Assembly (NCBI GenBank): GCA_044869805.1
Contig: JBIOXV010000068.1
Span: 32,511 to 96,510 of the forward strand
Source: CAWDVR01 sp044869805
GTDB taxonomy: Bacteria > Acidobacteriota > Thermoanaerobaculia > Multivoradales > SZUA-115
DNA: 64,000 nt
Direction: 5' to 3'
Shown: positions 36,776-46,061 of the stretch, piece by piece
Layout: each line of letters opens with the position of its first letter
Position numbering within the stretch: position 1 is the stretch's first letter
Notes under the pieces: model-generated
What the model was told of the DNA's origin: nothing
The model's input: only the letters and a program-made list of their open reading frames with translations
Databases searched by the model: none
Made by a program: the position numbers and the translations under genes

Positions 36776-39418
36776 CTAACTGGCCGATTCCTCGTCAGTC
36801 AACTCTGCCTCTGCTTGGCCTTCGAAGTCCGACGTGTCGAACGCCAAACCACTCTCAGCGCCAGAGGTCGCTCGAGCCAATTCTGGAGGTGACTTTTCCA
36901 CACTGACTCGGCCCACCTCGCTGAGCAGCTGGCCACCAGTCAGTGCCCTCATAGGCTTTTCGCCTCCGTAGACCACGTCCTCATCAGTCGATGACTTGGG
37001 GCGTCTATCCAGCAGAAGTACGTAGTCAGCCTCTGATCGTAATGTAAAGAGGATATCCTGGGCGACAGTTCCATCAGCCGTCCGTGAGTCAACCCCGAGA
37101 CTAAGAAATGTAGTTATCGCCTCCGCTGATGTCATCTGAAGCAGGGTAGACCAGAAGAGCGCCTCTCTTGCAACCGTCGGCAAGGCGAAGGGAGTATTCT
37201 CAATCTCACAAATGACGAGCCGCTCGATCGCTACGCCCCTGCGTCGTGTCTCCTGGATCTGTCTCCAGATTTCCCAGACAACCTCATCTCCAGCGATGGT
37301 TTCTCCTGGGGAGAACCACCTGATCTTCGCCTGCCTCAGACTCCTCCACCGGGAATAGACCTCTCTGTCCTCGACCAGCGCCCTAAGAAAGCGTTCCTCC
37401 GTCGTCCTAAAATTAATAAGGAGCACTGACCGCGGAGCCTCTCTCCGATACTGCTCTCCCCGGAGCCTGAGAATTGTTGGCTGGGTCGCCAGCCTGAGTA
37501 GAAGGGAGAGCTGCGGCCAGCCACCGTGCCCAAGCAGTAGCGACGAACTCTTCTCCGCGAGCTCCAAGTCTTCTCCTTCCTCAACTCCCCGATAGTCCGA
37601 GGATGACAACCGGACAACTCGCTCTCGGCTCAAGGTGCTCTTTGTTCGTCGGCGCAGCGCACTCCGAATAGCTCCAAGCGAGGGAACAACCGCAATTCCC
37701 TCGCCTTCGACCAGCCTCACTTTGTGATGGCCTCCATGAAAATTCTGACTCCTGCACTTCCGGATCTCAAGCCACCGGCTCCGCTCACCTGCGCTGAAGC
37801 CAAAGCGAACAATTGTGTCACATACATATTCTAATTCCCCGAAAGCGTCGCTTCCCTCCTCGGAGATAACAATCCCCAGATAGCCGCTGCTCTCGATCGC
37901 CTCGATCAGCACCCGCGAGGCCGACCGGAATAGTGTGGGGAATTCCCTCATGTGCGACCTAGCTTCGTCCCTCGAGAGCCGAAGCGCATTAATGCTATCG
38001 ATCACCAGAGCTCGCCACCGCCACGAACCAAGACTGCCGATTCTCTTGATGGTATCGATCAACGGGTACTCGGCTAGCCCTCCCAAGCTGTACAGTAGAA
38101 GGGCGCCCTTTTTCGGGTCGCGGTTCTTAGCTAGCTCCTCCGCTACAGTAAGGTCTCCGGCCAACACCTCGAAGCGCTCTGGCTCGAGCAGTCCAAATGT
38201 GACCAAGCGGTCTACAAGGAGATCAGTACGCTCCTCGAAGGAAAAGTACACGGCCAGGCCGCCTCGTGAGGCTATGCCACACAGCTTCTGAAGGGCAAAG
38301 ACGGTCTTTCCGGATCCCGGAGGACCCTTCAGCACCAGTACCCTGCCGGTGTCCGGGCGAGGAACTAACCCGCCACGGAAGACAAAATTCAGGCCAGATA
38401 TCTCCGACAGTGAGCCGAATACTCTGTTCAGGAAGTAGCCGTATTCGAGGCGTCTTAGAGCGCTAACACACTGCCGCGCCTCCAGAAAGCGGGCGTAGAT
38501 CGTGCTGGGTTTCGGCTCATCTAGACTTAACTTAAAGTAGCGCAATCTGAGCACCCGACAGAAGCGCGTGAAGTACAGTAGGCCAATTGCTTTGCGGAGC
38601 CTCTCGCCATCATCCGCGCCTACAGCAGGGTAGCAAAGCAGAACGTCCTGAAACTCTCCAACCACATAGGAAATGGTAATGGTTGTCGAGCGAATTCCCT
38701 GCGTTTCCTCGAGTCGGGGCCTGCCGGAGCCGTAAAACAGCTCGTTGAACCGCACTGTAATGTCTCGGAGCGCGTACTTGATCTCGTGGCTAAAGTGGCG
38801 TAACCCGAAGATCTGTTTGAGCGCTCGCTGGAGGTTGTGCTCTGCGCGGTCAGCCTCGTGTCTCCCCGGATAGGTCTGCATAAGGACGCGGTGACAGAGC
38901 GCGATCGGGTTGATCACCTCGTCCCAAAACAGCCCTTCGACCTGAGCTGAGTGCCCCTGCGTGAAGCCGGAAGCGCGACGAGTTGCGAAATGAGTCTCAC
39001 CGTTCCTCGTCTCAAAGGACGCCCGAAACTCCAGGTTAGCGGGCAGAAGAGTTCTGGGGAGCCGCGTCGCACCCTTTATATGCAGCGTGCCTTGTGGACC
39101 TCGCTCCACGGAGGCGGGCTCCAACAGCAAGTCGGTGAGATAGTCGAGGAGACTCTGGTCAAGGGGAGGGAGTCTGCTGGTTGATCGCAGGAGGGGCACG
39201 AGGTCTGCCCAGTCCGGCCAAGCGATTCTCTTACCGAGATCCTGCCGAAACGTGAGCAGCAGATTGGTGGTTGAAAAGGGCTGGGCCGGTTGGGCAGTCA
39301 CTCGGTGTGCACAATAGGCATTGAATGTCTCGCCGAAAGTCAGGACTTGGGAAATGCCTGTGGCCAACTCGCCCGGATCTGCCCAGAGTGTCGCGTACTC
39401 GGACCGCTGGTTCTTCAT
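36776..39418 (-). CDS. KaiC-like RecA-fold ATPase with novel N-terminal domain
   Basis: 880 aa. Residues 1-350 form a domain I do not recognise (IGLLYFTRFCRVLRLRYFKL near its end). A KaiC-type domain follows: Walker A GPPGSGKT at 365-372, FALQKLCGIASRGGLAVYFS then FEERTDLLVDRL, Walker B Asp474 in LVIDSINALRL, and the KaiC end motif EIRKCRSQNFHGGHHKVRLV. Residues ~600-860 look like a second KaiC-like fold (VLLINFRTTEERFLRALVED, RLVICEIENTPFAL, ADYVLLLDRRPKS) without a P-loop. Codon use is richer in A/T than its surroundings. The start overlaps the stop of a small membrane protein gene (ATGA), the third gene of a coupled cassette. ATP-driven switch or signalling role is inferred. Confidence 0.85.
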   Translation of the reverse strand: MKNQRSEYATLWADPGELATGISQVLTFGETFNAYCAHRVTAQPAQPFSTTNLLLTFRQDLGKRIAWPDWADLVPLLRSTSRLPPLDQSLLDYLTDLLLEPASVERGPQGTLHIKGATRLPRTLLPANLEFRASFETRNGETHFATRRASGFTQGHSAQVEGLFWDEVINPIALCHRVLMQTYPGRHEADRAEHNLQRALKQIFGLRHFSHEIKYALRDITVRFNELFYGSGRPRLEETQGIRSTTITISYVVGEFQDVLLCYPAVGADDGERLRKAIGLLYFTRFCRVLRLRYFKLSLDEPKPSTIYARFLEARQCVSALRRLEYGYFLNRVFGSLSEISGLNFVFRGGLVPRPDTGRVLVLKGPPGSGKTVFALQKLCGIASRGGLAVYFSFEERTDLLVDRLVTFGLLEPERFEVLAGDLTVAEELAKNRDPKKGALLLYSLGGLAEYPLIDTIKRIGSLGSWRWRALVIDSINALRLSRDEARSHMREFPTLFRSASRVLIEAIESSGYLGIVISEEGSDAFGELEYVCDTIVRFGFSAGERSRWLEIRKCRSQNFHGGHHKVRLVEGEGIAVVPSLGAIRSALRRRTKSTLSRERVVRLSSSDYRGVEEGEDLELAEKSSSLLLGHGGWPQLSLLLRLATQPTILRLRGEQYRREAPRSVLLINFRTTEERFLRALVEDREVYSRWRSLRQAKIRWFSPGETIAGDEVVWEIWRQIQETRRRGVAIERLVICEIENTPFALPTVAREALFWSTLLQMTSAEAITTFLSLGVDSRTADGTVAQDILFTLRSEADYVLLLDRRPKSSTDEDVVYGGEKPMRALTGGQLLSEVGRVSVEKSPPELARATSGAESGLAFDTSDFEGQAEAELTDEESAS

Positions 39419-39609
39419 TTGATGGAGCGGATGGCGTCGATAGCTCGTGTTCGAAAGGGTGCAGACCGGCCGAGGATCTGCACGTGTTCAGTGGACTTCT
39501 CACTTCTCTTGACGGCGAAGGACGCTACGGCGGAGAGAAGCAGCGTGAAGAGATGGCTCATGAGCCAGGCCAACGCCAGCGCGATAGCGAGAGCTAGAAC
39601 AACATTCAT
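39415..39609 (-). CDS. Small single-pass membrane protein of the KaiC cassette
   Basis: 64 aa, start ATG 39609 (overlapping the upstream stop as ATGA), stop overlapping the KaiC-like start as ATGA. One hydrophobic N-terminal helix (NVVLALAIALALAWLMSHLF plus TLLLSAVASF, residues 2-32) is followed by a charged 32-residue tail (KRSEKSTEHVQILGRSAPFR). The shape is a short membrane anchor with a cytoplasmic tail; coupling on both sides suggests stoichiometric production with its neighbours. No family recognised. Confidence 0.7.
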   Translation of the reverse strand: MNVVLALAIALALAWLMSHLFTLLLSAVASFAVKRSEKSTEHVQILGRSAPFRTRAIDAIRSIK

Positions 39610-40076
39610 CACTTTCCACCGAAGATGTCAAGCAGTATCAGCGCAAGCGTCGGGAAGAAGCCAAACTGAAGGCTGCGCCTGAACAGTCTGCGACCTCCCG
39701 GCTGGCCAAGCAACTCTTGGAGATTCTCCCAGGTTTCAATGCCATGAGGATAGCGCCGGCCCGTGGAAGTCCTGATCTTGTGGGAGATATAGAGATTGAT
39801 GGCGTACAGGATTACGGTCAACAGGAGAGCAGCTGCGGTCACTAAGGGGACCCACCTCGCTTCAAGGCACTGCAGCACTGGCCGGCCAGCCTCCAAGGCA
39901 AAGACGAAAGAAAGGCCGATTCCATACCCATAAAGATTCAGGTCGCTTCCGATACGGTCTAGCTCTGAGGGAAACTTGCCAACGTACCTGATCGCCACGA
40001 TAGCTGCAACCCCCAGGAAGAAGGAGAGTACTATCAATGCGATGGCCTGAGAGGCGACGATGATCGATGGTACCAT
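39609..40076 (-). CDS. Membrane protein of the KaiC cassette (3-4 helices)
   Basis: 155 aa from ATG 40076. Hydrophobic segments: 3-27 (IIVASQAIALIVLSFFLGVA), 45-62 (GYGIGLSFVFAL), 75-95 (WVPLVTAAALLLTVILYAIN) and 133-152 (LQFGFFPTLALILLDIFGG). A conserved-looking cytoplasmic loop lies between the third and last (HKIRTSTGRRYPHGIETWEN). It is the promoter-proximal gene of the three-gene cassette, which shares ATGA junctions throughout. A 12-bp palindrome CCACTCGAGTGG lies 41 bp upstream of the start. No family recognised. Confidence 0.7.
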   Translation of the reverse strand: MVPSIIVASQAIALIVLSFFLGVAAIVAIRYVGKFPSELDRIGSDLNLYGYGIGLSFVFALEAGRPVLQCLEARWVPLVTAAALLLTVILYAINLYISHKIRTSTGRRYPHGIETWENLQELLGQPGGRRLFRRSLQFGFFPTLALILLDIFGGK

Positions 40077-40584
40077 GATCAACTCAACTCACAGTCGTTC
40101 CAAGTCTCCCCGCCTTACCACTCGAGTGGGCGGCCTCGCCTAGTTGGTCTGCTCCTGGGCGCAGCGGAGGCTGACTACAATTCAGGATTCCGCGGCGGCC
40201 AATTCCGTCGGAAGGCCGGACGGCTCTGGCTGGGTTCTTTCATTGTCCCGTTCCTGTCCGTCAGCCATTAGGCCCTGGCAGCGGAAGCGCCGAGAACCTG
40301 CCGCCCATCCGGAGAGTTGGACGCTTAAACTAACTGCAATGCTGATCAAGTTGCTAGCTTACCTGCGAACTCATTGGAGGTCAAGGGCTCGGCGGACTTG
40401 CGCGTAGCCTTCGACGCACCTTGAGGGACGAAATCGCGCCAGGTTTCTGGATAGGGAGCCCTCACTGGATGGGTTCCTCGCGACGGCTTCCTGAACTGGC
40501 CCTGCAACGACTGTCCGTCGTGCTGGGCGGCCTGGACTCGCTCCGGGATCCACGCCTGCCAGAGAAGGCTAGGAGTACCCCTCA
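40077..40584. other. Intergenic stretch ending the low-GC island
   Basis: 508 bp with no ORF I can support. Features: palindrome CCACTCGAGTGG at 40118-40129 upstream of the KaiC cassette, and composition lower in GC than the flanking glmS gene. The region holds the promoter side of the cassette and the 3' side of glmS. I found no integrase, tRNA end or direct repeat marking the island boundary. Confidence 0.6.
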
Positions 40585-42402
<1,818 letters not shown>

Positions 42403-42431
42403 GTCCGTGAACCTCTCGTTGTCTGTCTCGG

Positions 42432-42503
42432 GTAGGGGCGGGCCTCGTGCCCGCCCGGTCGGGGTTGGCGGACAGACCGGGCAGCCACGAGGGCTGTCCC
42501 TAC
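42432..42503 (+). repeat. GTAGGGGC palindromic repeat, copy 2
   Basis: 72 bp between glmS and yvcK, framed by GTAGGGGCGGGCC and GGGCTGTCCCTAC. Two hairpins: GGGC..CTCGT..GCCC type and GGCAGCC / GGGCTGTCC. Shares ends and hairpin plan with copies at 11978-12036 and 51293-51354. It would lie in the glmS leader if yvcK and glmS are co-transcribed. Confidence 0.8.
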
Positions 42504-42522
42504 ACCCGGCGCGGGCCAGAAC

Positions 42523-43554
42523 CTACCACTTCTGGGCCAGCGCCAGCACCGCGGCCGCGAGCTTGGCGGGGTCGTGGCGGATCAGCTCGCCCTCCGCCAG
42601 CAGATCGGCCTCCACCACCGCCACCCCCCGCGCCTCGATCGCCGCGCGGTCGACCGCCACCGGCCGCGCGCCGGACGCGGCGTAGGCGGCCAAGCGGTCC
42701 GCGGGCAGGGGCGCGCTCGACGCCAGCACGGCGTCGACCAGCCCGGCGCCGGCGTGCTCCTCGATCGCCAGCAAGTGGTCGAGGCCGGACATGCCGTCGG
42801 TCTCCCCAGGCTGGGTCATCAGGTTGAGCACCAGCACCGCTCGTGCCCGCGCCCGGGCGAGGGCGTCGCGGATGCCGGGGATCAGCAGGTTGGGCAGGAT
42901 CGAGGTGTACAGCGAGCCCGGCCCGAGCACCACCAGGTCGGCCGCCTCCAGCGCCTCGGCCGCGGCCGGGAACGCCGCTGGCGCCGCCGGCTCGAGCGCC
43001 AGCGCCGCCAGCCGCTCGCCAGCCCTGCCGATCGCCGACTCGCCCTCGTAGCGCCGGCCGGAGGCGCCGCGCGCCGAGAGACGCACGTCGGTGAGCGTGG
43101 CGGGAAGGATCTTCCCCCGCACCGAGAGCACCGACTCCGCGGTCAGCACCGCCTGGTAGAAGTCGCCGGTGATGCCGGCGAGGGCGGTCAGGAAGAGGTT
43201 GCCAAAGGAGTGGCCGGAGAGGTCGCCGCCGTTGGCGAAGCGGTACTGGAAGAGCCGCGTCAGCAGGTCCTCGTCGTCCGCCAGCGCCGCGATGCAATTC
43301 CGGATGTCGCCCGGCGGCGGCACCCCGAAGTCGCGACGCAGGCGGCCGGAGGAGCCGCCATCGTCGGTCACCGTCACCACCGCCCGCAGCCGCTCGGCCG
43401 GCACCCGGCCTTTGAGGCCGCGCAGGAGCACGGCGAGGCCGGTGCCGCCGCCGATCGCAGTGAGGGCGGGGACCGGGCTGCTATTCGAGGCCGAACAGAT
43501 GGGCGTGGTCCTGGCGCTTGCGCAGCTCGGCGAAGTCGGGGTCGTGGAAGGCAT
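42523..43554 (-). CDS. YvcK/CofD-like gluconeogenesis factor (UDP-GlcNAc-binding)
   Basis: 343 aa if read from ATG 43554. The conserved core begins with ALTAIGGGTGLAVLLRGLKG, then AVVTVTDDGGSSGRLRRDFG, PPGDIRNCIAALADDEDLLT, FGNLFLTALAGITGDFYQAV and DLVVLGPGSLYTSILPNLLI, all hallmarks of YvcK proteins, which bind UDP-GlcNAc and regulate carbon flux and GlmS activity in Firmicutes. The start is problematic: no ATG, GTG or TTG occurs between the stop of the preceding frame (43481) and the core, so translation must begin inside the upstream TPR-like gene (66 extra bp, no RBS seen) or at a non-standard codon. Located next to glmS, which fits a shared role. Confidence 0.9.
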   Translation of the reverse strand: MPSTTPTSPSCASARTTPICSASNSSPVPALTAIGGGTGLAVLLRGLKGRVPAERLRAVVTVTDDGGSSGRLRRDFGVPPPGDIRNCIAALADDEDLLTRLFQYRFANGGDLSGHSFGNLFLTALAGITGDFYQAVLTAESVLSVRGKILPATLTDVRLSARGASGRRYEGESAIGRAGERLAALALEPAAPAAFPAAAEALEAADLVVLGPGSLYTSILPNLLIPGIRDALARARARAVLVLNLMTQPGETDGMSGLDHLLAIEEHAGAGLVDAVLASSAPLPADRLAAYAASGARPVAVDRAAIEARGVAVVEADLLAEGELIRHDPAKLAAAVLALAQKW

Positions 43555-44113
43555 GCACGCGGTTGACCGGGTTGGCCTCGATGGCCTTGGCCAGCGCCTT
43601 GACGGCGTCGGCCTGGCGGTCGGAGAGAGCGTGGATGGAGGCCGCCAGGTAGAGGAAGCGCTCGTCCTTGCCGCCCTTCTCGCGGCAGATCTCGAGCGCC
43701 CCGGCGAGGTCCCCCTGGTTCTTGAGGAACACCGCATGCACGTAGGGATCGGCCTCGGAGGGCGCTGCCTCCGTGGCACGCGTCTGGGCCACGCGCAGAA
43801 ACTGCCGCGCCCGGCCCGCGAGCTCCGGCACGTCGCTCTTCTCGACCACGGCACCGAGGCGCTTCTCGGCCTCCGCCCACTTGCCCTTGTAGAGTGCCTT
43901 GACGCCGGCCTCGAAGTCCTCCATCAGCGGATCGGGGCCGCGGCCGGCACCGCCCGCCTCGTCCTTGGCGACGACCTTGAGCTCGGCGAGCTTGGCGCGC
44001 ACCGTGTCCGGGTCGGTGGCGAAGCGTTTCGCCAGCTCGGCGATCTTCTTGGTGGGCGCGAAGCGCTTCAGGTAGGTGACGTCCGCAGCGGACCAGCGTT
44101 TCTTCGTGGGCAT
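43481..44113 (-). CDS. TPR-like / helix-turn-helix-like cytoplasmic protein
   Basis: 210 aa. The N-terminal ~45 residues (KKRWSAADVTYLKRFAPTKK, IAELAKRFATDPDTVRAKLA) resemble a SANT/HTH-type helix-turn-helix. Residues 65-205 are helical repeats of TPR type (FEAGVKALYKGKWAEAEKRL, RARQFLRVAQTRA, DLAGALEICREKGGKDERFL, ADAVKALAKAIEANPVNRVH). It lies 9 bp downstream of the MglA-like GTPase gene and probably works with it or YvcK as an adaptor. No family name offered with confidence. Confidence 0.75.
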   Translation of the reverse strand: MPTKKRWSAADVTYLKRFAPTKKIAELAKRFATDPDTVRAKLAELKVVAKDEAGGAGRGPDPLMEDFEAGVKALYKGKWAEAEKRLGAVVEKSDVPELAGRARQFLRVAQTRATEAAPSEADPYVHAVFLKNQGDLAGALEICREKGGKDERFLYLAASIHALSDRQADAVKALAKAIEANPVNRVHAFHDPDFAELRKRQDHAHLFGLE

Positions 44114-44122
44114 GGTTTCAGT

Positions 44123-44707
44123 TCACCGCTTCTTGAGGTCGATGAGGATCTGTTTGGCGACCGACTTGAGCGTGTCGAAGACGCCCACGCCGGTGGTGGC
44201 GACGGCCTCGAAGGTGGGCTCGCGCTTGAAGTTCAGCACCCGGTACATCTCCTCGGAGGGCACCACCTCGGGCAGGTCCCGCTTGTTGAACTGCAGGGCG
44301 TAGGGGATGGTGGCGAGCTCCAGGCCGTGCTCCTTCAAGTTGAGCGCCAGGTTGCGGATCGACTCGATGTTGGCCTCCATCCGCACCTCCTGGCTGTCGG
44401 CGACGAAGACCACGCCGTCCACTCCCTTCAAGATCAGCTTGCGCGAGGCGTCGTAGAACACCTGGCCCGGGACGGTGTAGAGGTGGAAGCGGGTGGTGAA
44501 GCCGCGGATGGTGCCGAGATCGAGCGGCAGGAAGTCGAAGAACAGGGTGCGGTCGGCCTCGGTGGCGAGCGAGATCATCTTGCCGCGCGCCTCGGGCGCG
44601 GTCTTGCCGTAGATGTACTGCAGGTTGGTCGTCTTCCCACACAGGCCGGGGCCGTAGTAGACGATCTTGCAGTTGATCTCCTTGGCGGCGTAGTTGATGA
44701 AGGTCAT
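44123..44707 (-). CDS. mglA: MglA-like Ras-type GTPase
   Basis: 194 aa. FINYAAKEINCKIVYYGPGL starts the MglA family; the P-loop GPGLCGKTT spans residues 19-27, TEADRTLFFDFLPLDLGTIR covers switch I, LYTVPGQVFYDASRKLILKG carries the G3 region without the usual Gln, and LQFNKRDLPE is G4. MglA GTP/GDP cycling sets cell polarity, and in myxobacteria controls gliding and pilus reversal; its partner is the roadblock protein MglB. A roadblock gene lies directly upstream, so the pair probably forms a GTPase and its regulator. Confidence 0.93.
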   Translation of the reverse strand: MTFINYAAKEINCKIVYYGPGLCGKTTNLQYIYGKTAPEARGKMISLATEADRTLFFDFLPLDLGTIRGFTTRFHLYTVPGQVFYDASRKLILKGVDGVVFVADSQEVRMEANIESIRNLALNLKEHGLELATIPYALQFNKRDLPEVVPSEEMYRVLNFKREPTFEAVATTGVGVFDTLKSVAKQILIDLKKR

Positions 44708-44824
44708 ACGGGTGCGTCGCGCTTATGCGTTCCTCTGCCGGCGCCGGCGCACGCCGAGACTGCCTCGCCTCTCTCGAGCTTGCCGCGCGGTCGGCAGCCC
44801 CATGCACACGACCTCGTTCACGGC

Positions 44825-45319
44825 CTACTCGCTGAACAGGGCGTCGATGTCCTCGTCCGTGATTTCCGCGAACGGGCTGACGGGGCCGGCTCCCGTGCCA
44901 ACGGCTTCGCTGCGGCCGGCCATCGTCTCGAAGATCTTCTCCAGCTCCCCGCTCGCCCGCCGCACCCTCAGACGGACCAGGCCGAGCGAAGAACGGTCGT
45001 CGAAGATCACGCAGAGGATGGACCGCTTGGCGACGATCGAGATGTGGATGTGGTCCTGCTGGCCCTCGTGGAAGAGGACTGAAAACTCCCGCTCGCCGAT
45101 CAGCTTGGCCAGGCCGTCGGTGGCGGCCACGTTGCCGGCGGTCAGCGAGGCGAGCGAGGTGGTGTCGAACTGCTCGATCTCGCCGGCGGCGGCGATCTGC
45201 TGCCCGTTCTTGTCGATCAGGAACACGGCGCGGCTGTTGGAGTCCAGCCGCAGCCGCCGCAAGGCGTCCTCGAGGAGCTTGAACTCCTCTTCGAACAGCA
45301 CGAAGTCGACGACTGACAC
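44825..45319 (-). CDS. Roadblock/LC7 domain protein (MglB-like)
   Basis: 164 aa from GTG 45319, preceded by AAAGGACCAAGG. The roadblock fold is visible in residues ~5-120: VVDFVLFEEEFKLLEDALRR, RAVFLIDKNGQQIAAAGEIE, SLASLTAGNVAATDGLAKLI and LFHEGQQDHIHISIVAKRSI, with RSSLGLVRLRVRR. The C-terminal 40 residues are acidic and end ITDEDIDALFSE. Roadblock proteins act as GTPase-activating dimers for MglA. The gap to mglA is 117 bp. Confidence 0.9.
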   Translation of the reverse strand: MSVVDFVLFEEEFKLLEDALRRLRLDSNSRAVFLIDKNGQQIAAAGEIEQFDTTSLASLTAGNVAATDGLAKLIGEREFSVLFHEGQQDHIHISIVAKRSILCVIFDDRSSLGLVRLRVRRASGELEKIFETMAGRSEAVGTGAGPVSPFAEITDEDIDALFSE

Positions 45320-45435
45320 CCTTGGTCCTTTCCGCGCCGGGTGAGGCTCCGGGAGCTGCCAAATCCTTCGAAGGCGGGATTCTACGCCATCCGACGAGGG
45401 AGGAGGAAGCGAGCAGGAGGGGGCCAGCGTCGCGA

Positions 45436-45535
45436 GCGGGTCAGCGGCGAGGCGCGGGAGGACCCGGGAACCGGAGCGTACACGGCAGTACGTGAGGATT
45501 CCCGGGAGGGCCCGCAACGCAGCCGATGACCCCGC
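45436..45535 (-). repeat. Dispersed nested-hairpin element, copy B
   Basis: Outer arms GCGGGTCAGCGGC (45436-45448) and GCCGATGACCCCGC (45522-45535) pair with one bulge and a mismatch. The middle stem is CCCGGGAA / TTCCCGGG and the apical stem CGTAC / GTACG around ACGGCA. It has the conserved GGGAGGACCC and TACGTGAGGA core (plus strand) of copies A and C but different outer arms. It lies between the roadblock gene start and the end of the DUF2318 gene. Confidence 0.85.
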
Positions 45536-45548
45536 GCAGCGGGCTGGC

Positions 45549-46058
45549 TCAGTGGAAGAAGCGCCAGCCCTTGAGGATGTCGTCCTCGGTCAGGATCACC
45601 CGCCCCCCCTCCACCCGGTGCGCCACCGGCACCGGAGAGCAGCCCCCGTGGCCGGCGTTGACCTCGGCCAACCGGAAGGCCTTGTCGCACTTGTTGCAGA
45701 CCAGCCACTCGCCCTCGTGGCGGTAGCCGCGCTTGGTCTTGGCGCACAGCTCGTTGGCGTCGAAGGCGGCGAGCACGGTGCCGCCGGGGTCGCGGCCGAC
45801 GAAGAACCGCACCTCCTGGTTCGCGCTATTCAAGAAATGAAAGAAGCGGACCTGCGACGGGCCGAGCCCGGAGACGTCGATCGCCACCGTGCCATCCAGC
45901 CCCGGCGCCAGGCGTTCGTAGGCCGCGGCCGAGAAGCCGCCGCGCAGGGCGTGGTCGGCGAGCACGATCACCCCGCCGACGGCGAGGACCAGCAGGATCA
46001 GGTGGAGCGGGCGGACGCGCACGGGGCGATTGTGGGGCAAGAGGCGAAGCGGCCGCAA
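45549..46058 (-). CDS. DUF2318-type Cys-rich membrane-anchored protein
   Basis: 169 aa. An N-terminal membrane helix (HLILLVLAVGGVIVLADHAL, residues 19-38) anchors a soluble domain. Four cysteines: Cys105 in FDANELCAKTKRGYRHEGEW, Cys121 and Cys124 in LVCNKCDKAFRLAEV, and Cys140 in HGGCSPVPV. The order VRFFVG, DAxxxCxxxKxGYxxEGxxxxCxxCxxxF, GGCxPxP is that of DUF2318, a predicted metal-binding domain often linked to iron transport. Its metal and partner are unknown. Three bp downstream of a conserved hypothetical gene. Confidence 0.8.
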   Translation of the reverse strand: MRPLRLLPHNRPVRVRPLHLILLVLAVGGVIVLADHALRGGFSAAAYERLAPGLDGTVAIDVSGLGPSQVRFFHFLNSANQEVRFFVGRDPGGTVLAAFDANELCAKTKRGYRHEGEWLVCNKCDKAFRLAEVNAGHGGCSPVPVAHRVEGGRVILTEDDILKGWRFFH

Positions 46059-46061
46059 GCC

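Noticed and set aside
36632..36892. 86-aa ORF starting in a GTGA overlap with the orphan antitoxin, as a possible toxin
   Set aside because: No RelE/YoeB residues, composition unlike a toxin, and it runs into the 3' end of the KaiC-like gene on the other strand.
42403..42522. glmS ribozyme or riboswitch upstream of glmS
   Set aside because: The region is filled by a palindromic repeat, and I could not find the ribozyme core.
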